DNA from: an uncultured Bacteroidota bacterium
Lineage (GTDB): Bacteria > Bacteroidota > Bacteroidia > Flavobacteriales_D > Sanyastnellaceae
Assembly (NCBI GenBank): GCA_903932685.1
Contig: CAIZGX010000061.1
Coordinates: 1-41,090, forward strand
Length of the DNA stretch: 41,090 nt
Direction: 5' to 3'
Shown here: in pieces, positions 16,296-25,098 of the stretch
Position numbering within the stretch: the stretch's first letter is position 1
Layout: each line of letters opens with the position of its first letter
Notes under the pieces: generated by a model
Seen by the model: only the letters and a program-made list of their open reading frames with translations
Database searches by the model: none
What the model was told of the DNA's origin: nothing
Position numbers and translations under genes: made by a program

Positions 16296-18038
16296 CTATC
16301 TGTTCAGCTTGGCCGACTTCTCACTTGGAAGGTTCTGAATATCCAAAATCATAAACGCATCAATAGCGTCATTGAATTTCCGATCGCGATTAAAGGCTAG
16401 GATTTTCGCGTTTTGAGCAAGATACTTTTTATACAAAATAGGCATGGTCTTACCCATGGGCTCTATCTCAGCCAGTAACTTATCGAACTTTCGAATCTCT
16501 CCTCTTGAAGTAAGAATTAAAGCCTCACGGTCCTCTTGACTTATGGTATTCTTAATTTTCGTTCTTGGGCGAACCAACTTTGATAAAACGGGATCTCCAT
16601 AATTCGCTTGAACAAACTCAATTACCAACTCTTTCGACAAGGTTTGATAATCGTTACTCATGGAAACGGGACCAATTATGTATTTGGTTTCCTTGAAATT
16701 GCTTAACAACTGAATAATTCCTTCCCACAACAAGAACAACGGTAAACGTTGACGCTGGTACTCTACAGAGACGAAAGATCTTCCTAATTCCATACTTATG
16801 TATAAATACGGATTGAAATCATCTTTAAACTTAAATAAGGTTTGTGTGTAAAATCCATGCTTACCGTAAAACTCCATTATCTCAGCGCCTCTTCCAACAC
16901 GATAGGCGCCAGCGAGCTTGCTATTCGCATGATCCCACAAAACAAGATGGTAGTAATAGTAATCGAACTCATCGATATCGCGCGAGTTATTGCTTCCCTC
17001 GCCAACATTACGAAATGCAATTTCTCGTTCACGGCCAATCTCCAACAACAAATTCGGAATGGAAGAAGCCTTCAATGCGTAACATGAAAAGTTGCTGTTA
17101 TCAAACAACTTTGAATCTTCATTTGCATCTATTTCACCTTGAAGAATTTTCGAATCAATCGGTAAAGCTATTTCCTTGACATCCTTAAACTTCTCTCTCA
17201 AATTTTGAAACAACTTCTTCTTTACTTGAAGCTCAGAACCCAAAGAATACACTTTCGCTCGTAAGAACCTACCTAGTAATTCCGGATCTGAAATTAAATG
17301 AATATCCTCAGCTGAAATCGCTTTTCCTATGCGCATTTTAATTTCATCGCCTTCCTTCTTAAACAACTCTGATGGCAAGGCCATGGTGCGAAGTTGTGCA
17401 TTAACCTTTCCCAACAAATGAAACATACGGGAATTCCTTCCATCGAAAAAGACAGGAACAACAGGACATTCAGCGCGCTGAATAAGCTTCATAACAGATC
17501 GCTGCCATTTCTTATCCGAAACATTACTCCATTTATTTTGAAACGTGCTCACTTCTCCCGCAGGAAAGATCGCTAGACAACCACCAGCCGCAATGTGCTC
17601 TATGCAACGCTTCAATCCGCGTTCACTTTTGAGTTGAACCACATTTTTATCGAACGGATTTACGCTAAAAAAGTAAGAGGCAATTTCCGGAATTTCTTCC
17701 AAAAGAAAATTCGCCATGACCTTAATATCGGGTCTGCGTTTTTCTATTTGTTGAATTAATGCTAACCCGTCAATGGCTCCAAATGGGTGATTGCATACAA
17801 TGACACACCCTCCTTCTGCCGGAATATTCTCTAAATCGTGTTCATTGAGTTGAACGGTAATGTGAAGCTCTTGAAAAAAAGATTCGATGAAAGACGTTCC
17901 TTTGTTCGCGCGAATACGATCGTACAAGGCGTTGATTTTATTGAGTTTCGTCACAGAACTAAGCAAGGTTAGTAAGGGATTGTTTTTGTTCAATCCTACC
18001 GCTTTTGCCAATGCCTCCTTTGGAACCAATTTTTTCAT
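16296..18038 (-). CDS. olsF: Bifunctional acyltransferase (PlsC + GNAT), OlsF-like
   Basis: 580 aa from ATG 18038; a TTG at 18128 would add 30 residues lacking family character. N-terminal PlsC-type O-acyltransferase with NHPFGAID (83-90; His and Asp spaced HX5D as in this hemolysin-like clade) and IFPAGEVSTF. The C-terminal half (about 340-500) is an OlsB-type GNAT N-acyltransferase (GAYRVGRGAEI, MELGRSFV, FLLWEGI). This order is that of OlsF of Flavobacterium johnsoniae and Serratia, which makes ornithine lipid from ornithine in two acylations. A related aminoacyl lipid is also possible. Confidence 0.82.
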   Translation of the reverse strand: MKKLVPKEALAKAVGLNKNNPLLTLLSSVTKLNKINALYDRIRANKGTSFIESFFQELHITVQLNEHDLENIPAEGGCVIVCNHPFGAIDGLALIQQIEKRRPDIKVMANFLLEEIPEIASYFFSVNPFDKNVVQLKSERGLKRCIEHIAAGGCLAIFPAGEVSTFQNKWSNVSDKKWQRSVMKLIQRAECPVVPVFFDGRNSRMFHLLGKVNAQLRTMALPSELFKKEGDEIKMRIGKAISAEDIHLISDPELLGRFLRAKVYSLGSELQVKKKLFQNLREKFKDVKEIALPIDSKILQGEIDANEDSKLFDNSNFSCYALKASSIPNLLLEIGREREIAFRNVGEGSNNSRDIDEFDYYYYHLVLWDHANSKLAGAYRVGRGAEIMEFYGKHGFYTQTLFKFKDDFNPYLYISMELGRSFVSVEYQRQRLPLFLLWEGIIQLLSNFKETKYIIGPVSMSNDYQTLSKELVIEFVQANYGDPVLSKLVRPRTKIKNTISQEDREALILTSRGEIRKFDKLLAEIEPMGKTMPILYKKYLAQNAKILAFNRDRKFNDAIDAFMILDIQNLPSEKSAKLNR

Positions 18039-18143
18039 ACTCGAATAAAGGTTACTTAAGTTACTCCTCTGTTTAGGTAAAGTTAACTTTTTCAGAGTAA
18101 AAGTAAAAGTCGAGTTTCGAACAACCAAAACTGCCTTTACTCC

Positions 18144-18151
18144 TATATTTG
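18144..18151 (+). promoter_or_regulatory. -7 promoter element TATATTTG
   Basis: Exact TAnnTTTG with only ATT between it and the ATG at 18155. It supports 18155 as start, and the mRNA is predicted leaderless. Confidence 0.7.
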
Positions 18152-18154
18152 ATT

Positions 18155-19048
18155 ATGCTCAAACAATTTCCCTTCACTCCTATTCTCGGCTGGTCAGTTA
18201 GTAGATTCGATACGTTTTCTTATTGCAAAAGAAAATACTTTTATACCTATTACGGAAAATCAGACCGTGAATTTCCACTCGCGAAAATTACGCAACTTCG
18301 AAACTTAACTTCTGAAGCCCTTACCATTGGTAGCCTTGCGCATGATGTCATTGAAGCCATTCTCAAGAGACTCCAAAAATCGACAGATGTCATCGACGCT
18401 GATCGAATGAAAAATTTCGTAAAGCAACAGGTTCAGAAATACATGCTCGACAAAGTGTTTTCTGAAGTCTATTACAAGGAAAAAGAATCTATCGATGAAA
18501 ACCACATCGCTGAAAGTGTTTTCAACGCCGTTATGATATTTATTAATTCAGAGCGATTTGAATGGGTAAAACAACTGCCCGAATCTTCGAAAAAGCAATG
18601 GATCATAGAACCTGGCGGATATGGGGAAACACGCATTCAAACCGATCGTGGTGAATTGAAGGCTTATTGTAAAGTTGACTTTATGCTTCCCGACGGGAAG
18701 GATATTTACATTCTAGATTGGAAAACCGGAAAAGCCGATGAATACAAGCATCGCAAACAATTGATCGGGTATTCCCTATTTGCTTCCTTTCATTTCGAAA
18801 ATAAATTCGACCGAATCATTCCTATTCTCGCCTATTTGAAAGGAGAATACAATGAAGTTGTTCCGGAAATTTCGCAAGCAGATATTGAAAATTTCAAAGA
18901 CGACATGTACGCTGAAACAAGAGCTATGCAGCAATTGAATCGCGACATAGAGAACAATACACCTGTAGGAAAAGATGAGTTCACTCAAACCGAAAGTGAG
19001 AGCAAATGCAAATATTGCGAGTTCAGAGAATTATGTGGAAGGAATTAA
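18155..19048 (+). CDS. PD-(D/E)XK (RecB-family) nuclease with probable 4Fe-4S cluster
   Basis: 297 aa. The nuclease motif is D175, then D188-W-K190 (ILDWKTGK), followed by a QLIGYSLFA helix (motif QxxxY). Cysteines are placed as in iron-sulfur AddB/Cas4-type nucleases: C24 in FSYCKRKYFY near the N-terminus and C285-x2-C288-x5-C294 at the C-terminus. It probably resects or trims DNA in repair. There is no helicase partner or cas gene nearby. The 5' end opposes olsF across a short divergent promoter region. Confidence 0.88.
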   Translation: MLKQFPFTPILGWSVSRFDTFSYCKRKYFYTYYGKSDREFPLAKITQLRNLTSEALTIGSLAHDVIEAILKRLQKSTDVIDADRMKNFVKQQVQKYMLDKVFSEVYYKEKESIDENHIAESVFNAVMIFINSERFEWVKQLPESSKKQWIIEPGGYGETRIQTDRGELKAYCKVDFMLPDGKDIYILDWKTGKADEYKHRKQLIGYSLFASFHFENKFDRIIPILAYLKGEYNEVVPEISQADIENFKDDMYAETRAMQQLNRDIENNTPVGKDEFTQTESESKCKYCEFRELCGRN

Positions 19049-19060
19049 CCTTCCTCCCAA

Positions 19061-20041
19061 TTACGCTTTGTAACAAACTTCTTTCGCAGCGCGAACAACA
19101 TCATGCACTCCAGGAAGAGCCGCATCTATTAATGAAGTTGCGAATGCAAACGGAGTATCTGTTTGTGTAACTCTGCGAATTGGCGCATCCAAGTAATCGA
19201 ACGCATTACGCTGAACACGATAAGAAATCTCAGTAGAGATACTCGCCACTGGCCAGCTCTCTTCCAAAATAATTAAGCGGTTCGTTTTCTTAACACTGTT
19301 AATGATGCAATCAATGTCAAGCGGACGAATGGTGCGCAAGTCAATCACTTCAACCGAAATTCCTTCCTTCGCTAATTCTTCAGCAGCCAATAAAGCTGTC
19401 TTCATAATCTTCCCGAAAGAAACCAATGTTACATCTGTTCCTTCACGCTTGATATCTGCCACTCCAATTGGAATAATATACTCACCATCTGGAACCATTC
19501 CTTTGTCGCCATACATCTTTTCAGACTCCATGAAAACTACAGGATCGTTATCGCGAATAGCGGCCTTCAACAAACCTTTTGCATCATACGGATTCGAAGG
19601 CGTAATTACTTTCAAACCAGGTACGTGCGCGTACATAGATTCAAAGCTTTGGCTGTGTGTTGCAGCTAATTGTCCAGCTGTTCCATTCGGACCACGGAAA
19701 ACGATTGGCACATTGTATTGTCCACCACTCATTTGTAACATCTTGGCTGCAGAGTTAATGATTTGGTCAGCCGCAAGAATGGCGAAGTTCCAAGTCATGA
19801 ATTCAACAATCGGACGAAGTCCATTCATTGCAGCACCAACTGCAATACCAGAGAATCCTAATTCAGCAATTGGCGTATCAATCACACGCTTAGCGCCAAA
19901 CTCATCGAGCATACCCTTCGAAGCCTTGTAAGCCCCGTTGTATTCTGCTACTTCCTCTCCCAACAAAAACACAGTTTCGTCTCTGCGCATTTCTTCTGAC
20001 ATGGCCTCACAAATGGCCTCACGGAATTGAATTTCTCTCAT
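19061..20041 (-). CDS. pdhB: Pyruvate dehydrogenase E1 component, beta subunit
   Basis: 326 aa, full length. It matches E1-beta from REIQFREAICEAMSEEM through FLLGEEVAEYNGAYK, RVIDTPIAELGFSGIAVGAA and the C-terminal transketolase domain (VEVIDLRTIRPLD). With the alpha subunit it decarboxylates pyruvate using thiamine diphosphate. The alpha and E2 genes are not here. Upstream on the minus strand TAAATTCG (about 20064-20071) is a plausible -7 element, giving a short leader. Confidence 0.95.
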   Translation of the reverse strand: MREIQFREAICEAMSEEMRRDETVFLLGEEVAEYNGAYKASKGMLDEFGAKRVIDTPIAELGFSGIAVGAAMNGLRPIVEFMTWNFAILAADQIINSAAKMLQMSGGQYNVPIVFRGPNGTAGQLAATHSQSFESMYAHVPGLKVITPSNPYDAKGLLKAAIRDNDPVVFMESEKMYGDKGMVPDGEYIIPIGVADIKREGTDVTLVSFGKIMKTALLAAEELAKEGISVEVIDLRTIRPLDIDCIINSVKKTNRLIILEESWPVASISTEISYRVQRNAFDYLDAPIRRVTQTDTPFAFATSLIDAALPGVHDVVRAAKEVCYKA

Positions 20042-20116
20042 GGTTCGTTTTATTACGATTGCGAATTTAACTATAAATGTTGTTTACAAAAATATTAGTG
20101 TACTTTTCACACTAAC

Positions 20117-20848
20117 TCACCAGTTTCTCGCTTGTAAGCGTAAACGGGTCAAAACAATAAAAAATGCGCTTACTCCTACAAAGTAGAGAACGTCGCGCGA
20201 ATCAATTAATCCAATACTCATTCCTGAATAGTGGTCTTCCATTCCCAAGCGAATAATGAATCTATCTAACGATCCGAATAAGTTGAAGGTTCCCAACGAT
20301 TGGAATCCTGAATACATCACAAAACTTATAAGCGCCGCAATTAAGAACGCCACAATCTGATTCTTAGTTAAGCTCGAAGCGAAGATTCCAATGCTCACAT
20401 AAACGCTCGCCAAGAAGATGAGTCCCAAATAAGAACCCCAAGTTGCGCCTGCATCAATGTTTCCAACCGGACTTCCCAATAAATACACCGACAGGAAATA
20501 AACCAACGTCGGGAAAATGGCAATCACCACAACCAACAATCCGGCTAAGTACTTCGCTAAAATAATTTGAAGATCCGTGATTGGTTTTGTCATCAACAAT
20601 TCAAGCGTTCCTTCCTTCTGCTCTTCCGCCAATGATCGCATGGTAATAGCTGGAATAAGAAACAAGAAAACCCATGGAGCAATGTAGAACAAGGTGTCCA
20701 AGGTTGCATATTCAGCATCCATAACATTCATAGCGCCAGGAAAAACCCACATGAACAAGGAAGTCACAATCAAGAACACTGCAATAACAATGTACCCGAT
20801 TAACGATGTTAAAAATGAGCGAATCTCTTTTCTAAGTAGTGCTAACAT
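20117..20848 (-). CDS. gldF: Gliding motility ABC transporter permease GldF
   Basis: 243 aa from ATG 20848 (MLALLRKEIRSFL), 4 nt after the exporter stop; the upstream start at 20875 would overlap that gene. Six membrane segments. Family signatures LWVFPG-type MWVFPGAMNVMD, ATLDTLFYIAPWVFLFLIPAITMRSLAEE, GTLELLMTKP and LLGSPVGNIDAGATWGSYLG. GldF works with GldA and GldG in flavobacterial gliding. gldG, which normally follows, is not present: pdhB comes next. Confidence 0.9.
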   Translation of the reverse strand: MLALLRKEIRSFLTSLIGYIVIAVFLIVTSLFMWVFPGAMNVMDAEYATLDTLFYIAPWVFLFLIPAITMRSLAEEQKEGTLELLMTKPITDLQIILAKYLAGLLVVVIAIFPTLVYFLSVYLLGSPVGNIDAGATWGSYLGLIFLASVYVSIGIFASSLTKNQIVAFLIAALISFVMYSGFQSLGTFNLFGSLDRFIIRLGMEDHYSGMSIGLIDSRDVLYFVGVSAFFIVLTRLRLQARNW

Positions 20849-20852
20849 AGTC

Positions 20853-22652
20853 TTATAATTCTTGCATTTCAACAAGGGTCTTGTACAACCCTTCTTGCGA
20901 AATTAGTTCTTTGTGTGTTCCGCGCTGCACAATTTCTCCAGCCTGCATCACCAAAATTAAATCGGCTTGCTGAATAGTGCTCAATCGATGAGCAATCACC
21001 AGCGCCGTGCGATTCTCCATCATTTTCGAAATGGCATCTTGCACATACTTCTCGCTCTGAGTATCTAACGCTGACGTGGCCTCGTCTAAAATCAAAATAG
21101 ACGGATTTTTATAGATCGCGCGTGCAATAGACAAACGCTGTCTTTGTCCGCCCGACAAACGCATTCCACCGTCACCAATATTCGTCTCGAATTTATTTTC
21201 CAATTCATCAATGAATTCAAGTGAATTGGAAACACGCGCAGCTTCCATAAGCTTTTCATTCGTATGCGATTCCGAAAGAACAATGTTGTTCGCAACGGTG
21301 TCGTTGAACAACAAAGCATCTTGCGTCACCATGCCCATCTGCGCACGAACCGATTTCGTTTTCAAATGCGTTATGGCAACACCGTCAATGTTTATACTTC
21401 CTGAAGTGGGATCGTAAAAACGCGCCAATAACATAGCCAACGTAGTTTTTCCACTTCCTGAAGATCCAACCAACGCAACCGTCTGTCCTTTTTCAATGTT
21501 GAACGAAACGTTCTTTAACACTTCCTCTTCACCATACTTGAAACTTACACCTTCAAATGATATGCGCTCGCTGAAAGTGGAAAGTTCCACTGCATCTGAT
21601 TTATCTAAAACAGTTTCTTCGGCATGCAAGACTTCGCGTATGCGCTCCAGACTTGCCATTCCCTTGTTCACTTTGAAAATCGCATCGCTGAATTGTTTCG
21701 CGGGTTGAATAATCTGCGAGAAGACAACCAAATATCCGATGAGCAATTCGCCACTTATTTCACCACTGAAAACAATTGTTCCTCCAACATAAAGCAAAAC
21801 ACTAATAACCATGAGCGAAATAAATTCCGACATCGGCGAAGCCAAGTATTCGCGATTGTACAACTTGTGCATGAGGCGAGAATATCCTTCGTTGGTCTCG
21901 TCGAATTTCTTTTCGAAATGATCTTCGGCGTTAAAAACTTTAATGACACGAATACCGGTTAAACTCTCATCGAGCAACGCAATTAAATCTCCGAGATTCG
22001 ACTTGCTGCGTTTCGCTGCGTTCTTCAGACTCTTCGCAATACGTGCAATCAGATACCCACTTACTGGAAGGAAAATGAACGCGAACAACGTGAGCTTCCA
22101 ACTCATTAACACCAAAGTAATGAGCGAAAAGAAAACCAACACAGGCGACTTCAACAACGCTTCCAAAGCGCCTATAACCGAGAACTCAATTTCATTCAAG
22201 TCGTTCGTCATGCGTGAAATCAAATCGCCTTTTCTTTCATTCGAAAAGAAAGCCAATTGAAGACGAAGAACTTTTTGATACATCTTCTTCCGAAGATCTC
22301 TTGATACACCTGTTCGAATTCTAGCAATACTCAAAAGAGAAATGTAATTCACGGTGTTCTTCAGCAAAGCGAGAGCTACAATGAACAAACACATAAGCAG
22401 AAGAACATGCGGCTTTCCATGCTCGAGAATAGATCCATTCAACTGATCTTTGAACTGATCCCACAATCCTTTGGCTTGAGAGATCGGTGCACTTCCACCT
22501 TGATTCACTTCGAACAACACATACAAAAACGGGACAACGCTCAAGAACGTGAACAACGAAAAAATAGCGTTGAGTATGTTGAAGAAAAAATTCCACACCA
22601 ACGATCCTTTGTAGTCGCCTAGCAATGAGAATATGGCGCGGAATGACTTCAT
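20853..22652 (-). CDS. MsbA-like ABC exporter (fused permease-ATPase)
   Basis: 599 aa. The N-terminal six-helix ABC exporter domain (about 20-330) has SRMTNDLNEIE. The ATPase contains Walker A GSSGSGKTT (about 394), signature LSGGQRQRLSIARAI (about 494) and Walker B ILILDEATSALD (about 515), plus the switch His in IAHRLSTI. Probably a homodimeric flippase for lipid A precursor or other amphiphiles. Coupled to purB by ATGA overlap and followed 4 nt later by gldF, making one minus-strand operon. Confidence 0.9.
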   Translation of the reverse strand: MKSFRAIFSLLGDYKGSLVWNFFFNILNAIFSLFTFLSVVPFLYVLFEVNQGGSAPISQAKGLWDQFKDQLNGSILEHGKPHVLLLMCLFIVALALLKNTVNYISLLSIARIRTGVSRDLRKKMYQKVLRLQLAFFSNERKGDLISRMTNDLNEIEFSVIGALEALLKSPVLVFFSLITLVLMSWKLTLFAFIFLPVSGYLIARIAKSLKNAAKRSKSNLGDLIALLDESLTGIRVIKVFNAEDHFEKKFDETNEGYSRLMHKLYNREYLASPMSEFISLMVISVLLYVGGTIVFSGEISGELLIGYLVVFSQIIQPAKQFSDAIFKVNKGMASLERIREVLHAEETVLDKSDAVELSTFSERISFEGVSFKYGEEEVLKNVSFNIEKGQTVALVGSSGSGKTTLAMLLARFYDPTSGSINIDGVAITHLKTKSVRAQMGMVTQDALLFNDTVANNIVLSESHTNEKLMEAARVSNSLEFIDELENKFETNIGDGGMRLSGGQRQRLSIARAIYKNPSILILDEATSALDTQSEKYVQDAISKMMENRTALVIAHRLSTIQQADLILVMQAGEIVQRGTHKELISQEGLYKTLVEMQEL

Positions 22653-24013
22653 TCGTGATCAGACATTAAGTCTATTCCAGTATAATTTTCAGGACGTATC
22701 TTTTTCAATTCAGCTTTAATGGCATCGGAAACCTGAAGAATATCAATGAATGCATGAATGTCTTGTTCTTCCACACGATCTTTTCCGCGCGTTAAATTCT
22801 TCAATGCTTCGTAAGGAGCTTCGTATCCTTCTCTGCGAAGAACAGTTTGAATTCCTTCCGCAACTACCGCCCAATTGTTTTCCAAATCAGCGGCAATTTT
22901 GGCTTCGTTCAATTTCAATTTACCTAATCCTTTCAAGATTGAATTCAACGCAATTAACGTATGCGCCATCGGCACACCCACGTTGCGAAGAACAGTACTG
23001 TCTGTTAAATCGCGCTGAAGTCGGCTTACAGGAAGCTTCGCAGCCAAGTGTTCAAACAACGCATTCGCAATTCCTAAATTTCCTTCAGCATTTTCGAAGT
23101 CAATTGGATTCACTTTGTGCGGCATGGCAGAAGAACCTATTTCACCTTCCTTCACAATCTGACGGAAGTAATCCATGCTGATGTACGACCAGATGTCGCG
23201 AGACAAATCCATAAGGATTGTATTCAATCTTTTCAACCCATCGAACGAAGCAGCCATGTGGTCGTAGTGTTCAATTTGTGTGGTGTATTGCGAGCGCGAC
23301 AAGCGAAGCTTTTCACCCAAAAAATCATTGGCGAATTCAACCCAATCTACTTGCGGGTAAGCAACATGATGTGCGTTGAAGTTTCCTGTTGCGCCACCGA
23401 ATTTCGCTGCTACTGGAATGTTTTCCAATTGCTGCAACTGCTCTTCCAATCTTTCAACGAAAACAAAAAACTCTTTTCCTAAACGGGTTGGAGAAGCCGG
23501 CTGACCATGGGTTCTTGCCAGCATTGGAACGTCTTTCCACTCCTTGCTTCTCTCGACCAAGTGATGCATAACCTCGTCAATTTTCGGAATGTATACATTC
23601 TCTAACGAGTCGCGGAACGAAGCCGGAATAGCTGTGTTATTGATATCTTGAGAAGTCAAGCCGAAGTGAACAAATTCTTTCACTGCGCCTAACTGCAATT
23701 CATCCATTTTATGTTTAATGAAATACTCAACGGCCTTCACGTCGTGATTCGTAATTTTCTCTTTGTCCTTGATCCACTGAGCATCTTCTTGCGAGAAATT
23801 CGCGCAGATATCACGCAAGTGCACGAATGTATCAGGTGTAACGCTGGTCAATTGCGGCAGCGGAAGTTCGCAAAGTGCAATGAAGTATTCCACTTCCACC
23901 CAAACTCTGTATTTGATGAGGGCGAATTCTGAAAAGTATTGTTGCAGGTCTTCTGTCTGATGGCGGTATCTGCCATCGATAGGAGAAATACTGAATAACG
24001 ACGTATGATCCAT
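22649..24013 (-). CDS. purB: Adenylosuccinate lyase
   Basis: 454 aa, full length. It carries the fumarase/aspartase superfamily signature GSSAMPHKVNPIDFENAEGN (about 290) and the catalytic His region ARTHGQPASPT. It acts twice in purine synthesis, on SAICAR and on adenylosuccinate. First gene of the purB - exporter - gldF operon; it overlaps the exporter by ATGA. TACCTTTG on the minus strand (24038-24031) is its promoter element. Confidence 0.96.
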   Translation of the reverse strand: MDHTSLFSISPIDGRYRHQTEDLQQYFSEFALIKYRVWVEVEYFIALCELPLPQLTSVTPDTFVHLRDICANFSQEDAQWIKDKEKITNHDVKAVEYFIKHKMDELQLGAVKEFVHFGLTSQDINNTAIPASFRDSLENVYIPKIDEVMHHLVERSKEWKDVPMLARTHGQPASPTRLGKEFFVFVERLEEQLQQLENIPVAAKFGGATGNFNAHHVAYPQVDWVEFANDFLGEKLRLSRSQYTTQIEHYDHMAASFDGLKRLNTILMDLSRDIWSYISMDYFRQIVKEGEIGSSAMPHKVNPIDFENAEGNLGIANALFEHLAAKLPVSRLQRDLTDSTVLRNVGVPMAHTLIALNSILKGLGKLKLNEAKIAADLENNWAVVAEGIQTVLRREGYEAPYEALKNLTRGKDRVEEQDIHAFIDILQVSDAIKAELKKIRPENYTGIDLMSDHE

Positions 24014-24030
24014 GTTTAGTTTCTAAGGCG

Positions 24031-24038
24031 CAAAGGTA
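24031..24038 (-). promoter_or_regulatory. -7 promoter element TACCTTTG of purB
   Basis: Exact TAnnTTTG on the minus strand, 17 nt before the purB ATG. It is arranged back to back with the element at 24065 in a 63-bp divergent gap. Confidence 0.7.
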
Positions 24039-24064
24039 CAAATGGAACGCGAGACAATCGCTAT

Positions 24065-24072
24065 TACATTTG
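24065..24072 (+). promoter_or_regulatory. -7 promoter element TACATTTG
   Basis: Exact TAnnTTTG, four bases (CACC) before the ATG at 24077: predicted near-leaderless mRNA. Confidence 0.7.
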
Positions 24073-24076
24073 CACC

Positions 24077-24928
24077 ATGAAACTACATGTTATAGACACT
24101 GGATTTTTCAAATTAGACGGCGGTGCCATGTTCGGCGTTGTGCCGAAACAGCTGTGGCAGAAGACCAATCCGGCCGACGAGCTGAACCTTTGCACCTGGG
24201 CCATGCGTTGTTTGTTGGTGGAAGACGGTGATCGTCTGACCCTTATAGACACGGGCATTGGCGGCAAGCAAAGTGAAAAATTCTTTTCGCACTATCATTT
24301 GCAAGACACCCTCACCATTGACCAATCGCTTGCCCTGAGAGGGTTTCATAGAAACGACATTACCGATGTGCTGCTCACGCACTTGCACTTCGACCATTGC
24401 GGCGGAAGCATTGAGTACAATTCCACCCGCGAACATTTTCAACCTGCTTTTCCAAATGCGAAATTCTGGAGCAACGAAAACCACTGGAAGTGGGCCACAG
24501 AGCCTAATCCTAGAGAGAAAGCCAGTTTCCTTTCAGAAAACATATTGCCTATTCAAGAAAGCGGACAATTGAATTTCATTGAACGCGTGAACAACGTCTC
24601 GCCCACTCCGCTTGGCTTCGACGTCTTGTTTGTAGACGGACATACCGAAAGCATGATGATTCCGCACATTTCCTACAAGGGAAAAACAGTGGTCTTCATG
24701 GCCGATCTTTTGCCGTCTGTCGGACACATTCCACTTCCTTACGTTATGGGCTACGACACCCGTCCGCTTTTAACCATGACTGAAAAAGAGCTCTTCCTCA
24801 ACACCGCAGCCGACAATGGTTACGTTCTCTTCTTCGAGCACGACAGTGTGAATGAGTGTTGTACTTTGCAGCATACGGAGAAAGGAGTTAGACTTTTGGA
24901 AGCCGGAAGATTTGCGGATTTTTTCTGA
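24077..24928 (+). CDS. Metallo-beta-lactamase-fold hydrolase
   Basis: 283 aa. The zinc motif HLHFDH (about 101-106) follows the strand DVLLTH, with FVDGHTE and FMADLLPSVGHIP as later metal-site strands, and a final FEHDS. The long N-terminal region and the pattern DTGIGGKQ resemble the AttM/YtnP-like lactonase group, so a lactone or ester hydrolase is possible, but the substrate is not known. The stop TGA runs into the first AACTGCGTT unit of array C. Confidence 0.88.
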   Translation: MKLHVIDTGFFKLDGGAMFGVVPKQLWQKTNPADELNLCTWAMRCLLVEDGDRLTLIDTGIGGKQSEKFFSHYHLQDTLTIDQSLALRGFHRNDITDVLLTHLHFDHCGGSIEYNSTREHFQPAFPNAKFWSNENHWKWATEPNPREKASFLSENILPIQESGQLNFIERVNNVSPTPLGFDVLFVDGHTESMMIPHISYKGKTVVFMADLLPSVGHIPLPYVMGYDTRPLLTMTEKELFLNTAADNGYVLFFEHDSVNECCTLQHTEKGVRLLEAGRFADFF

Positions 24929-25011
24929 ACTGCGTTGTGAGAACTACGTTGTTTGAACTACGTTGTTTGAACTGCGTTGTTGGAACTGCGTTGTTGGAAC
25001 TGCGTTGTTGG
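24928..25011 (+). repeat. Mini-hairpin array C (GTTGG/GTTTG linkers), 14-nt period
   Basis: Six tandem 9-nt hairpins AAC-TRC-GTT at 24928, 24942, 24956, 24970, 24984 and 24998, exactly 14 nt apart. Loops are TGC or TAC only; linkers are GTGAG, GTTTG or GTTGG. The first unit shares the final A of the upstream stop codon. It is on the mRNA strand of the MBL gene, and no T run follows. Confidence 0.9.
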
Positions 25012-25098
25012 CTATTAGAAAAGAAAGAAATTAAATTATTTGGTTAAATCATGAATTTAAATAGAGTTAGTTTAGTCGAAATAACCTGAACAATTCAG

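Noticed and set aside
18039-18128. TTG start for the OlsF-like protein
   Set aside because: It adds 30 residues unlike the family and runs up to the divergent promoter.
19302-19931. 209-aa open frame opposite pdhB
   Set aside because: Antisense shadow of a conserved housekeeping gene with no recognisable protein pattern.
20849-20875. Upstream start for gldF
   Set aside because: It would overlap the exporter gene; the ATG at 20848 matches the GldF N-terminus.
24928-25011. Array C as an ordinary intrinsic terminator
   Set aside because: Stems are only 3 bp, six are in tandem, and no T run follows.
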